From: Pseudomonas entomophila L48
Lineage (GTDB): Bacteria > Pseudomonadota > Gammaproteobacteria > Pseudomonadales > Pseudomonadaceae
Direction of reading: 5' to 3'
DNA: 64,000 bases
Assembly: GCF_000026105.1 (NCBI RefSeq)
Contig: NC_008027.1
Span: 988,501 to 1,052,500 of the forward strand
Positions 38,612 to 45,838 of this stretch are shown in pieces. The notes beneath the pieces were generated by a model, which saw only the letters and a program-made list of their open reading frames with translations, was not told where the DNA came from and did no database searches. Each line of letters opens with the position of its first letter. The first letter of the stretch is position 1. The position numbers were made by a program, and so were the translations under genes.

Positions 38612-38707
38612 TCAATAAGGGCTGATCAGGATGGCTAGGAGTGTGACCAAGGCGATAGGCGCGAAGAGCACCATCAACACGAGTATCAGGTGAATGAAGG
38701 CTTCCAT
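38612..38707 (-). CDS. 31-residue single-span membrane peptide
   Basis: The reading frame MEAFIHLILVLMVLFAPIAL, then about 11 more hydrophobic residues ending SPY, is one transmembrane helix. It starts 4 bp after the stop of the 105-residue membrane protein on the same strand. It is too short for routine gene finding. The tight spacing and clean hydrophobicity suggest a real small membrane protein, possibly a subunit of its neighbour; no function known. Confidence 0.5.
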   Translation of the reverse strand: MEAFIHLILVLMVLFAPIALVTLLAILISPY

Positions 38708-38710
38708 GGT

Positions 38711-39028
38711 TTATCGTTGCGTGCCTCCGAAAAATGCCCAGCTGTGGAAAAACACCATGAAGAAACAGAAGACCAACGAGGCGGGCCAAAGCCACTCGTA
38801 CAGCTCTGTGATGTCAAACACCAGTAGGAACTGCCGGTGGAGCGCCATGTCGAGATACAGTGCGCCGATCTGGGTGTTGTAGAGATAGCTGGTAATGGCA
38901 CCCGCCCAGAAAAAACCTCTCTGTGCCAGGTAACGCCTGAGCATTATTGAAATGACAATGTCCACCGTGACGAACGCGGTGAGGGCAACCGCCATTTCAG
39001 AAAATATTCCAGGATCAAGTGATGCCAT
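38711..39028 (-). CDS. Small three-span membrane protein, unknown function
   Basis: 105 residues with three predicted membrane segments (about residues 8-30, 40-58 and 80-100) and aromatic-rich loops (ELYEWLWPASLVFCFFMVFFHSWAFF). No family is recognised. A 12-bp palindrome CGGACCGGTCCG (39089-39100) upstream could be an operator. The 31-residue peptide follows directly. Codon use is less biased than that of the flanking genes. Confidence 0.65.
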   Translation of the reverse strand: MASLDPGIFSEMAVALTAFVTVDIVISIMLRRYLAQRGFFWAGAITSYLYNTQIGALYLDMALHRQFLLVFDITELYEWLWPASLVFCFFMVFFHSWAFFGGTQR

Positions 39029-39224
39029 AAGGGTTAGTCCTGCCCGTCGAACGACAAGATCCTAAGCCATGGTCTGCTTCGCGTATGCCGGACCGGTCCG
39101 ATGCCCCGCTCGGACGTTGCCTAGTGGGAAGTCTCTCCATGCCTACACGTGGGTGTGTGACATAAACATTTTCAGGTACCAGGCTTTTCAAGGTGTTGGG
39201 CGTTAGCGTTGCAGCGTCTATGAG

Positions 39225-39592
39225 ATCGAGCGCCGCCCGCGCGGAGCATCGCGGATGAATCCGCTCCTACAGATAGCGTGCGTAACTGTAGGAGCCAGCT
39301 TTGCTGGCGAACACCGGCAAGGCCGGTGCCAGACACCGCAGCGCCTGCTTCGCGGATGAATCCGCTCCTACAGGTAGCGCGCACAACCGTAGGAGCCAGC
39401 TTTGCTGGCGAACACCGGCAAGGCCGGTGCCAGGCACCGCGGCGCCTGCTTCGCGGGTAAACCCGTTCCCACAGGTACCGCGCGCAACCGTAGGAGCCAG
39501 CTTTGCTGGCGAACACCGGCAACGCCGGTGCCAGACAGCGCGGCGCCTGCTTCGCGGATGAATCCGCTCCTACAGGTACCGCGTTCAACCGT
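39225..39592. repeat. Tandem REP array, 101-bp period
   Basis: GCGGATGAATCCGCTCCTAC-type units start at 39251, 39352, 39453 and 39554, exactly 101 bp apart. Each is followed by GTAGGAGCCAGCTTTGCTGG and a GCCGGTGCCAG segment. The units are over 90% alike, so this is direct tandem amplification of a REP pair. It lies in the 1.2-kb gap 39029-40231. Confidence 0.9.
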
Positions 39593-39659
39593 AGATGCCA
39601 GCCGGCACGAGAGTGGGCCAGCCGCCCAACTTCAAGCACGTCAAGCCCCTACTGACGGC

Positions 39660-40231
39660 GAACTTTTCTTCACATAGCCAAATGGATGAAGTGCAAAGGT
39701 GAATTTCAGGCCCTTTGGATTCATTCAATCAGCAGAACTGTCATTGCCCTTGGGCTTCAAATGCATACCTTGCGCGAGACCTTTCTTTTCAAGCGCTCTA
39801 GTACGGCGCTTTTGCGGGCATAGAAATATTCAAATTTAGTTACATCTCTGAAACAAACTGAAATATAGAAAACAGTTTAAACGTGTGTGTCTTTGTAAAT
39901 TCATATTTGTATTATTTTGATACAAATGCTGGATCGACAAAAAAATCCCCCGGCCATTTACTTGCCCCCGACTTCGGCGTGCACCAAGTGACTAGTGAGA
40001 AAGTTGCGCGGACACCCCGCACGCCCGAATAAGTCCGTAGTTGAACACCCGACTTTTACGAATAAAGTCGGCGCCTTGCGCTTAACACTTTCAGACGTAT
40101 CCGCCTTGTTGCGGGTCGCCAGGCATGCTTGCCAAAAATAGAGGGCGTATGTGCCGTCTTAGAGGGTGGGCGTGGTGTAAGTAGCGAGTCTGCTAGTTGT
40201 TAACGTCAAACTTTGATAAGGAATATCAGGC
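39660..40231 (+). promoter_or_regulatory. AT-rich leader/control region of the hydrazine operon
   Basis: About 570 bp with no credible ORF and far lower GC than its surroundings. It contains the inverted repeat ATTTGTAT-N7-ATACAAAT (39905-39927), which may be an operator, and the hairpin CCGACTTT-tacgaat-AAAGTCGG (40049-40071). Promoter positions cannot be fixed. AAGGA at 40216-40220 is the ribosome site of the first gene. Confidence 0.5.
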
Positions 40232-41143
40232 ATGACGCAACTCCCCATCCAAGGTGTCCTTCCGGTCGCCATCCTGCCTTACAACAACGACCTCTCCCTG
40301 GATACCTCGGCCCTGCGCCTGCAGGTCGAACACATCCTGCACACCGGCTGCGACGGCGTGGTCATCGGGCAGATTTCCGAGGTCTCGCGGCTGACCACCA
40401 CCGAACGCTTCCGCGTGGCCGAACTGATCGCCGAACAGACCGGCGACAAGGGCCTGGCCATCATGAGCACCGGTGGCGAGAGCATCGCCCAGGCCATCGA
40501 ATATTCGCGCCAGGCCGAGCAGGCCGGCTGCGATGCGCTGCTGGTGATGCACCCGTCGATGTGGGCGCTCGATGACGAGCAGATGTACACCTACTTCGCC
40601 AATGTCGTCGAAAGCGTGCAGATACCGGTGCTGGTGCACCACGCCAAGTCGCTGGCCAAGCGGCCGCTGTCGATCGACGTGCAGGCCCGCCTGCTCAAGG
40701 CGTTCGGCCCGCAGAAGGTGCAGTTCAAGCCCGAGTCCGCGCCCACCGCGCCCAAGGTTTCGCTGCTGCGCGACGCCACCGGCGGCCAGGCGCGGATCTT
40801 CGAGGGCGACGGCGGCATGATGCTGGTCGATACCTACCAGCGCGGCCTGGCGGGGGTGATCCCGGCCACCGAGATCGCCGAGATCACCGTGGCCCTGTGG
40901 CGCGCACTACAGGCCGGCGACGAGCGCACCGCCCGGGCCATCGCCTACCCGCTGTCCTACCTGATGTGCCACATGATGGCGAGTATCGACTGTTACTTGC
41001 AGTTGTCGAAACACCTGCTTAAACGCCGCCGCTTGATGAGCAATACCTTGATCCGCCCACCCGTGGATTTCACCATGGATGTGGAAACCCTGAATGAAGT
41101 TGAAAAAGTCTACGACCAACTTTTCGAATTCGTGACCCAGTAA
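40232..41143 (+). CDS. DapA-family (dihydrodipicolinate synthase-like) aldolase
   Basis: A 303-residue class I aldolase/synthase of the DHDPS/NAL superfamily. The Schiff-base lysine is probably K166 in QFKPESAP, and the barrel start GVLPVAILPYNNDLSLD is typical. It should condense or cleave a pyruvate-type donor with an aldehyde. It is unlikely to be the lysine-pathway DapA: the active-site surroundings differ and it opens a biosynthetic operon. It is the first gene after the long leader. The substrate is unknown; an aldehyde made by the neighbouring aldolase or SDRs is one possibility. Confidence 0.85.
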   Translation: MTQLPIQGVLPVAILPYNNDLSLDTSALRLQVEHILHTGCDGVVIGQISEVSRLTTTERFRVAELIAEQTGDKGLAIMSTGGESIAQAIEYSRQAEQAGCDALLVMHPSMWALDDEQMYTYFANVVESVQIPVLVHHAKSLAKRPLSIDVQARLLKAFGPQKVQFKPESAPTAPKVSLLRDATGGQARIFEGDGGMMLVDTYQRGLAGVIPATEIAEITVALWRALQAGDERTARAIAYPLSYLMCHMMASIDCYLQLSKHLLKRRRLMSNTLIRPPVDFTMDVETLNEVEKVYDQLFEFVTQ

Positions 41144-41157
41144 TAAGGAAGTTACTC

Positions 41158-41538
41158 ATGAAACGTATTGGTTTCTCCATTGAATTGACCAGCCTCGAAG
41201 CCGCCGAACTGTATAAAGCCATGCACCGTGATGTTCCCGTGCAAATTTCCGGTGAACACGGCGTACTGCGTGAAATCGGTTTGCAGCGTATGTCGATCTA
41301 CTTGTTGCCGCCACGCACGTTGTTCATGCAAGTCGAAGCCCACGATCAGTTCGACCCGCTGCGCGACTTTACCCACGCCTTGTCGGTACACCCGGTGATC
41401 CAGGCCTGGGACGACCGCATGCACGGTGACGACAACCCGCTGCTCAAACGCATCGAAGGTAACCGCACCGACCTCAACTGGTGGCGCCTGGAGCAGGTGT
41501 ACGACTGGACACTTGAAACGGCGGGCCAGCAAAAATGA
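41158..41538 (+). CDS. L-rhamnose mutarotase-like protein (RhaM/DUF718 fold)
   Basis: A 126-residue ferredoxin-like-fold protein. The start MKRIGFSIEL, the middle LQRMSIYLLPPRTLFMQVEA and the end NWWRLEQVYDW follow the RhaM/DUF718 pattern (sugar anomer interconversion, dimeric). It lies 14 bp after the DapA-like gene and overlaps the next gene by four bases. No rhamnose-catabolism genes are present, so it probably acts on a sugar-like intermediate or binds a small acid. Moderate confidence in family, low in function. Confidence 0.7.
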   Translation: MKRIGFSIELTSLEAAELYKAMHRDVPVQISGEHGVLREIGLQRMSIYLLPPRTLFMQVEAHDQFDPLRDFTHALSVHPVIQAWDDRMHGDDNPLLKRIEGNRTDLNWWRLEQVYDWTLETAGQQK

Positions 41539-42557
41539 CCGGGCAAACACAGTCATTCGTGTTGATGGATTGCACCTTCCGTGATGGCGGGTTCCAGACC
41601 GACTGGCGGTTTTCCGATGCCATGGTCGGGCGCTATTTCGGTATGTGCCAGGCCACCGGCGTGGACATTGTCGAGATGGGCTACCTGAACCTGGACCCCG
41701 CCGCTGGGGTCAGCCACCTCGGGTCGTTCAAGGCATTGCCCGAGTCGCTCAGCGACGTGCAGCGCCAACAGGTCGACCTGGGGCCGATGCGCGCGGCGGT
41801 GATGATCGATGCCTGGCGCATCCTCGATCAGCCGGCGCAGGCTGCCGCCGAGGTGATCATGGCGGCGATCCGGCGTTCGCCGTTCCCCATCGCCATCCTG
41901 CGCATCGCGGCCATGAGCAGCCAGCTCGCGGGCAGCCTGGCGCTGGCCAAGGCGCTGGCAGGGCAGGAGCTGGCGGTGATGATCAACCTGATGCAGGCCG
42001 CCGAGCTGACGCCGGAGCAACTGGCCCAGGACCTGCCTGCGCTGGCCGTCGAGCCGGTCACGGCGCTGTATTTCGCCGACAGCTTCGGGCGCATGCTGCC
42101 GGAGCAGGTCCATCGCCTGTTCAGCCGGGCGCGCGAGCTGACCCCGTTGCCGCTGGGCTTCCATGCCCACGACAACTATGGCCTGGCGGTGGCCAACACC
42201 CAGGCAGCGCTGGATGCCGGCGCCCGCCATGCCGACGGCACATTCGCCGGGATCGGGCGGGGGGCCGGCAACGCGCCGACCGAAACCCTCGGCCTGCTCA
42301 AATCGGGGACGCGGGAAATGGCTGAGTGCGAGGCGTTCCTGGCGGAGCACATCGAACCGCTCAGGCTCACGGCGAACTGGGGTTACTCGCCCACCTACCG
42401 CAGCCAGGCCAGGCACAACGTGCATCCGACCTACGCCCAGCGGTTGTTCGAAGGCACGCCGCTGACCGGCCTTGAGCGTATCGACATCCTCGGCAAGATC
42501 GCCGGGCATGCCGGGGCGCACAAGTTCGACGCGGGCATTCTCAGCCACTACCGGTGA
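41535..42557 (+). CDS. DRE-TIM aldolase (4-hydroxy-2-oxovalerate aldolase-like)
   Basis: A 340-residue metal-dependent TIM-barrel enzyme of the pyruvate carboxyltransferase/DRE-TIM family. The signature is DCTFRDGG (D-x-x-x-RD), the metal-binding HAHDNYGLAVAN is present, and GIGRGAGNAPTE follows. Close relatives in carbohydrate clusters make or cleave 4-hydroxy-2-oxo acids. The ATG overlaps the mutarotase-like stop (ATGA). No acetaldehyde dehydrogenase partner (DmpF type) is present, arguing against a meta-cleavage role. Probably part of building a hydroxylated carbon chain. Confidence 0.82.
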   Translation: MTGQTQSFVLMDCTFRDGGFQTDWRFSDAMVGRYFGMCQATGVDIVEMGYLNLDPAAGVSHLGSFKALPESLSDVQRQQVDLGPMRAAVMIDAWRILDQPAQAAAEVIMAAIRRSPFPIAILRIAAMSSQLAGSLALAKALAGQELAVMINLMQAAELTPEQLAQDLPALAVEPVTALYFADSFGRMLPEQVHRLFSRARELTPLPLGFHAHDNYGLAVANTQAALDAGARHADGTFAGIGRGAGNAPTETLGLLKSGTREMAECEAFLAEHIEPLRLTANWGYSPTYRSQARHNVHPTYAQRLFEGTPLTGLERIDILGKIAGHAGAHKFDAGILSHYR

Positions 42558-42563
42558 ACGAAC

Positions 42564-43286
42564 ATGGTCAAGCTCGGTGAACTGCTGGCGGACTGCAAAT
42601 TGGTGTTCTTCGACTGCGACGGTGTGCTGCTCGACTCCAACGGGGTGAAGCTGGCCGCGGTCGATCACGCCCTGGCCGCCTACCCGGCGGTGCTGCGCGA
42701 GCGTTGCAAGGAGAGCTTCCGGCTCAATTTCGGCCGCCCGCGGCGCTGGCACTTCGAGGCCTTCCAGCGCTTGGTCGGGGTGGCCCAGGAGGAGGACTTC
42801 GTGGCGGCCAGCATCGACCGCTACGAGCAGTACCTGCAAGCGCACTATCGGCATTCGCCGGCAGTGGCCGGTGCACCACATCTGCTAGCGCGGCTGGCGG
42901 CCCGTGGGGTCATCTGCACGGTGGTCAGCGGCGGCGTGGAGGCGGAGATCAATGCCGCGCTGGCCGAGTGCGGGATGGACCGGCTGCTGGCACGGGTGGT
43001 GGGTTCGCCGGTGACCAAGATCGCGGCCATCAATGCGCTGCTCGAGCAGTATGACTGCAGCGCCGCGCAAGCCGTGTTCCTCGGCGATGCCAGCGCCGAC
43101 GCCGAAGCCGCCATCGCCTGCAAGGTGCCGTTCATCTTCGTCAGCGGGCATGCGCTGATCGCCCGCTCGGCCCTCAGCGCGAGCTGGCCGGAGGGCCACT
43201 GGGGTGGCGAGGTGCCCAACCTGCTGGCGGACAACGCTGTATCGCGCTTTTGCGTGAGCAACCAGACGATCAAGGAGGAATCATGA
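42564..43286 (+). CDS. HAD-superfamily hydrolase
   Basis: A 240-residue HAD-IA phosphatase: motif I FFDCDGVLLDS (D17, D19), motif II VVSGG, and motif IV FLGDASADAEAA. It starts 6 bp after the aldolase and overlaps the first SDR gene by four bases (ATGA). Likely dephosphorylates a phosphorylated sugar-type intermediate of this operon; the substrate is unproven. Confidence 0.83.
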   Translation: MVKLGELLADCKLVFFDCDGVLLDSNGVKLAAVDHALAAYPAVLRERCKESFRLNFGRPRRWHFEAFQRLVGVAQEEDFVAASIDRYEQYLQAHYRHSPAVAGAPHLLARLAARGVICTVVSGGVEAEINAALAECGMDRLLARVVGSPVTKIAAINALLEQYDCSAAQAVFLGDASADAEAAIACKVPFIFVSGHALIARSALSASWPEGHWGGEVPNLLADNAVSRFCVSNQTIKEES

Positions 43287-43984
43287 ACACAACCACGCAG
43301 CGGCCGCTGCGCATCGCCATCACCGGTGTGAGCCGTGGCCTGGGGCTGGCCTTGAGCCAGGCGCTGGCCGCCCGCGGCCACCAGGTGTTCGGCTGCCAGC
43401 TGTCGGCCGACGCCGCGCCGGCGGCCCAGGCCAACCCGGCGCTGTTCAGCGCCTCGGTGGCGGTGCCCGAGGACATGCGGCGCTTCGCCGAGGCGGCAGG
43501 CCGCGAGGGGGCGATGGATATCGTGGTGTGCAACGCCGGGGTGATCAATGCGCGCAAGCCGGCCTGGGAAATCAGCCAGGAAGAATGGGCGCAGGTGATG
43601 GAGGTCAATGTGCTGGGCGTGGTCAACACGCTGCACGCCTTCCTGCCGGCGATGCTCGACCGTGGCCAGGGCCTGTTCGTTGCCATCAGCTCCGGCTGGG
43701 GGCGCTCGGCGTCCTGGGGGCTTGGCCCGTACTGCGCCAGCAAATTCGCGGTGGAGGGGCTGATCGGCTCGCTCAGCGCCGACCTGCCGGAGGGCTTGCA
43801 TGCGGTGGCGCTGGACCCGGGCAATGGGGTGAACACCAAGATGCTCGCCCAGTGCCTGCCAGATGACCATACGCAGTACATCGCCCCAGGACTGTGGGCC
43901 GAGCATGCGGCGGACTACATCGTTGACCAGCTCCATGGGCAAAAGCTCTCGGGCAGCCGCACGGTGCCGCACCCCGGCTGTTGA
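43283..43984 (+). CDS. Short-chain dehydrogenase/reductase (SDR), intact active site
   Basis: A 233-residue classical SDR: cofactor motif TGVSRGLG, CNAG, catalytic Ser in VAISSG, and Y-C-A-S-K. The ATG at 43283 overlaps the HAD gene, with AAGGAGGAA just upstream. An NAD(P)-dependent oxidoreductase for an alcohol/ketone in the pathway. Confidence 0.87.
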   Translation: MNTTTQRPLRIAITGVSRGLGLALSQALAARGHQVFGCQLSADAAPAAQANPALFSASVAVPEDMRRFAEAAGREGAMDIVVCNAGVINARKPAWEISQEEWAQVMEVNVLGVVNTLHAFLPAMLDRGQGLFVAISSGWGRSASWGLGPYCASKFAVEGLIGSLSADLPEGLHAVALDPGNGVNTKMLAQCLPDDHTQYIAPGLWAEHAADYIVDQLHGQKLSGSRTVPHPGC

Positions 43985-44010
43985 CGGATTTCATGACAGG
44001 GAAGCAGACA

Positions 44011-44736
44011 ATGCTGAAGAACAAACGTGTAGTGGTCACCGGCGGTGGCCGTGATTTCGGCCAGGCGGTTTCGGTCTGGCTGGCCCGCGAGGGCGCCCAT
44101 GTGGACCTGTGTGCGCGCCAGCTGGACAGCGCCCGGGCCACCTGCGAGATCATCCAGGGCGAAGGCGGCTCGGCCCGTGCCTATGCCTGCGACATCGCCG
44201 ACGCCCGCTCGGTGCGTGCGTTCGCCGAGCAGTTGCAGGCCGACGAGCGGCCGGTGGATATCCTGGTGCTCAGTGCCGCGCAATGGCTCGAAGGGCCGCT
44301 GGGCGAGGGTGACAGCGATGAAGAGATCGTCAGCACCATCAATTCCGGGCTGACCGGCTCGATCACCCTGACCCGGGCCCTGCTGCCCAGCCTGCGCCGC
44401 TCCGGCGCGGCGGACATCATGGCGATGGTCTCGGTGTGCGGCGTGCCGCAGTTTACCAACTCCATCGCCCACCCGGCGTTCTTCGCGGCCAAGCATGGCA
44501 TGAGCGGCTTCTGCCAGAACATGACCCATCACCTGGCGGCGGAAGGCATCCGGGTCACCGGTTTCTACCCGCCCGATTTCGAGGTGACCAGCCTCGATGA
44601 AACCGTCGACCCGGCAGGCCGGTTGCTCAACGGGCGCTCCATCTGGGAAACCATGCGCTTCGTGCTCGCCCAGCCACGCAGCTGCCATATCGACGCGGTG
44701 CATTTCCGTGGCCCGACCCGGCAGGACTTGACGTGA
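44011..44736 (+). CDS. SDR-family protein lacking the catalytic tyrosine
   Basis: A 241-residue SDR fold: cofactor motif TGGGRDFG, LVLSAAQW, and a serine in MAMVSVCG. At the YxxxK position it reads F-F-A-A-K (AHPAFFAAKHG), so the catalytic Tyr is Phe. It may be an epimerase, dehydratase or non-catalytic partner of the preceding SDR, or use another acid. I prefer the ATG at 44011 (MLKNKRVVVTGGG) with GGGAAG upstream; an in-frame ATG at 43993 is possible. It overlaps the next gene by one base. Confidence 0.8.
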   Translation: MLKNKRVVVTGGGRDFGQAVSVWLAREGAHVDLCARQLDSARATCEIIQGEGGSARAYACDIADARSVRAFAEQLQADERPVDILVLSAAQWLEGPLGEGDSDEEIVSTINSGLTGSITLTRALLPSLRRSGAADIMAMVSVCGVPQFTNSIAHPAFFAAKHGMSGFCQNMTHHLAAEGIRVTGFYPPDFEVTSLDETVDPAGRLLNGRSIWETMRFVLAQPRSCHIDAVHFRGPTRQDLT

Positions 44737-45731
44737 TGCGTGCGGCCAACGCCCAGGCGCCAGCGGCGTATCAGTTGGCGGCCGATGACCAGCAACTGCG
44801 CCAAGTCATGGCCGCCAACATCGCCGCGGGCTACTTCAGCGCCGATTGCGATCCGGCGGTGTTCTACGACAAATGCGCGCAGCATCGCGCTGTCAGCCAG
44901 ATCGATCCAGGCCTGGCTTTCAGTGGGCAGTCGCTGATGTCGTTGGACGCATTGCCGGGCGATGCCGGGCGGACCTGGGTGGTGCGCCCGTCGATCTCGC
45001 CAGCCTCGCGAGGCTCGGCATTGCTGCTTGGGCTCGGTGGCATCGATGCGCCGGCGCTGGCGGGGGCGATGCAGGGCGTATCGGGGCCGTTCCTGCTGCA
45101 TGAGCACGAGCCGGGCGAGCCGCTGTTCATCAATGGCGTGTTCGCCCAGGGCCAGTTCATCGTCAGCGATGCCTGGCACTGCTACACCCTGGACCTGGAG
45201 GGCCGCAGGATTCTCACCGCCGTCACCAGCCTGCCCACGTCCCGGCTGCCCGACGGGCTGGTGCCACGGCTGGCTGCCGTGGCCAGTGGGCTGGGCATGC
45301 TGCACGGCCCGCTGCATGCCGAAGTGGTGGTCACCCAGCACGGGCCGCGCCTGGTCAAGCTGTCGCCGCGCCTGGCCAGCACGCCGCTGCCCGAGCTGTG
45401 CCGGTTGGGGGGTTGGCCTTCCCAGGAGGACAGCTGGCGCCAGTTGCCGCGCATCGGCGCTGGCGCTGAGCAGCCCGTGGCGGACTACTCCTTCGTGGTG
45501 ACCCGCCCGGGGCGTGTCAAAGCGTTTCGCTTCGACCGTGAGGTACGTGGCCTGGCCAGTTTCAGCCACTACTTCGTCGCGCCGCCGCTGGGCGAGTACA
45601 TGGCGATGACCACCGATGGCACCACCTACGGGTGCACCGTGTTCCTGCGTCATCGCAGCCTGGCGGTGCTGGAGGAGGACATCGCCCGGCTGCAGGCGCT
45701 CAACCTGGCCGACGCGTTCGAGTTCGACTAG
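44736..45731 (+). CDS. ATP-grasp-like ligase (probable)
   Basis: A 331-residue protein whose second half looks like an ATP-grasp core: FLLHEHEPGEPLFINGVFAQ, then LHAEVVVTQHGPRLVKLSPRLAS, matching the usual HxE...GP.L.E.NPR metal-binding region with Lys for the second Glu. The C terminus (YSFVVTRPGRVKAFRFD) also fits carboxylate-amine ligases. It would activate a carboxylate as acyl phosphate and join it to an amine or hydrazine, an attractive final step here. The N-terminal part is unrecognised. ATG at 44736 overlaps the SDR stop (TGATG). Confidence 0.62.
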   Translation: MRAANAQAPAAYQLAADDQQLRQVMAANIAAGYFSADCDPAVFYDKCAQHRAVSQIDPGLAFSGQSLMSLDALPGDAGRTWVVRPSISPASRGSALLLGLGGIDAPALAGAMQGVSGPFLLHEHEPGEPLFINGVFAQGQFIVSDAWHCYTLDLEGRRILTAVTSLPTSRLPDGLVPRLAAVASGLGMLHGPLHAEVVVTQHGPRLVKLSPRLASTPLPELCRLGGWPSQEDSWRQLPRIGAGAEQPVADYSFVVTRPGRVKAFRFDREVRGLASFSHYFVAPPLGEYMAMTTDGTTYGCTVFLRHRSLAVLEEDIARLQALNLADAFEFD

Positions 45732-45768
45732 CCCACAGGCACTTTGCAACACCCAAACCGGACCGCCC

Positions 45769-45796
45769 GGGGCCGTCATCGTGCGATGACGACCCC
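45769..45796 (+). promoter_or_regulatory. Hairpin in the 107-bp gap inside the operon
   Basis: GGGG-c-CGTCATCG-tg-CGATGACG-a-CCCC, an 8+4-bp stem with one mismatch and no T-run. It could be an attenuator or RNA-processing site separating the carbon-unit genes from the N-N genes. GAAAGGGAG before 45839 is the next ribosome site. Confidence 0.45.
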
Positions 45797-45838
45797 GTGG
45801 CCCCGCTCAGCCTGAAATTCAGTAGAAAGGGAGTTCAC

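Noticed and set aside
39225..39592. CRISPR array
   Set aside because: The whole 101-bp unit repeats, including the would-be spacers, and no cas genes are present; it is a tandem REP array.
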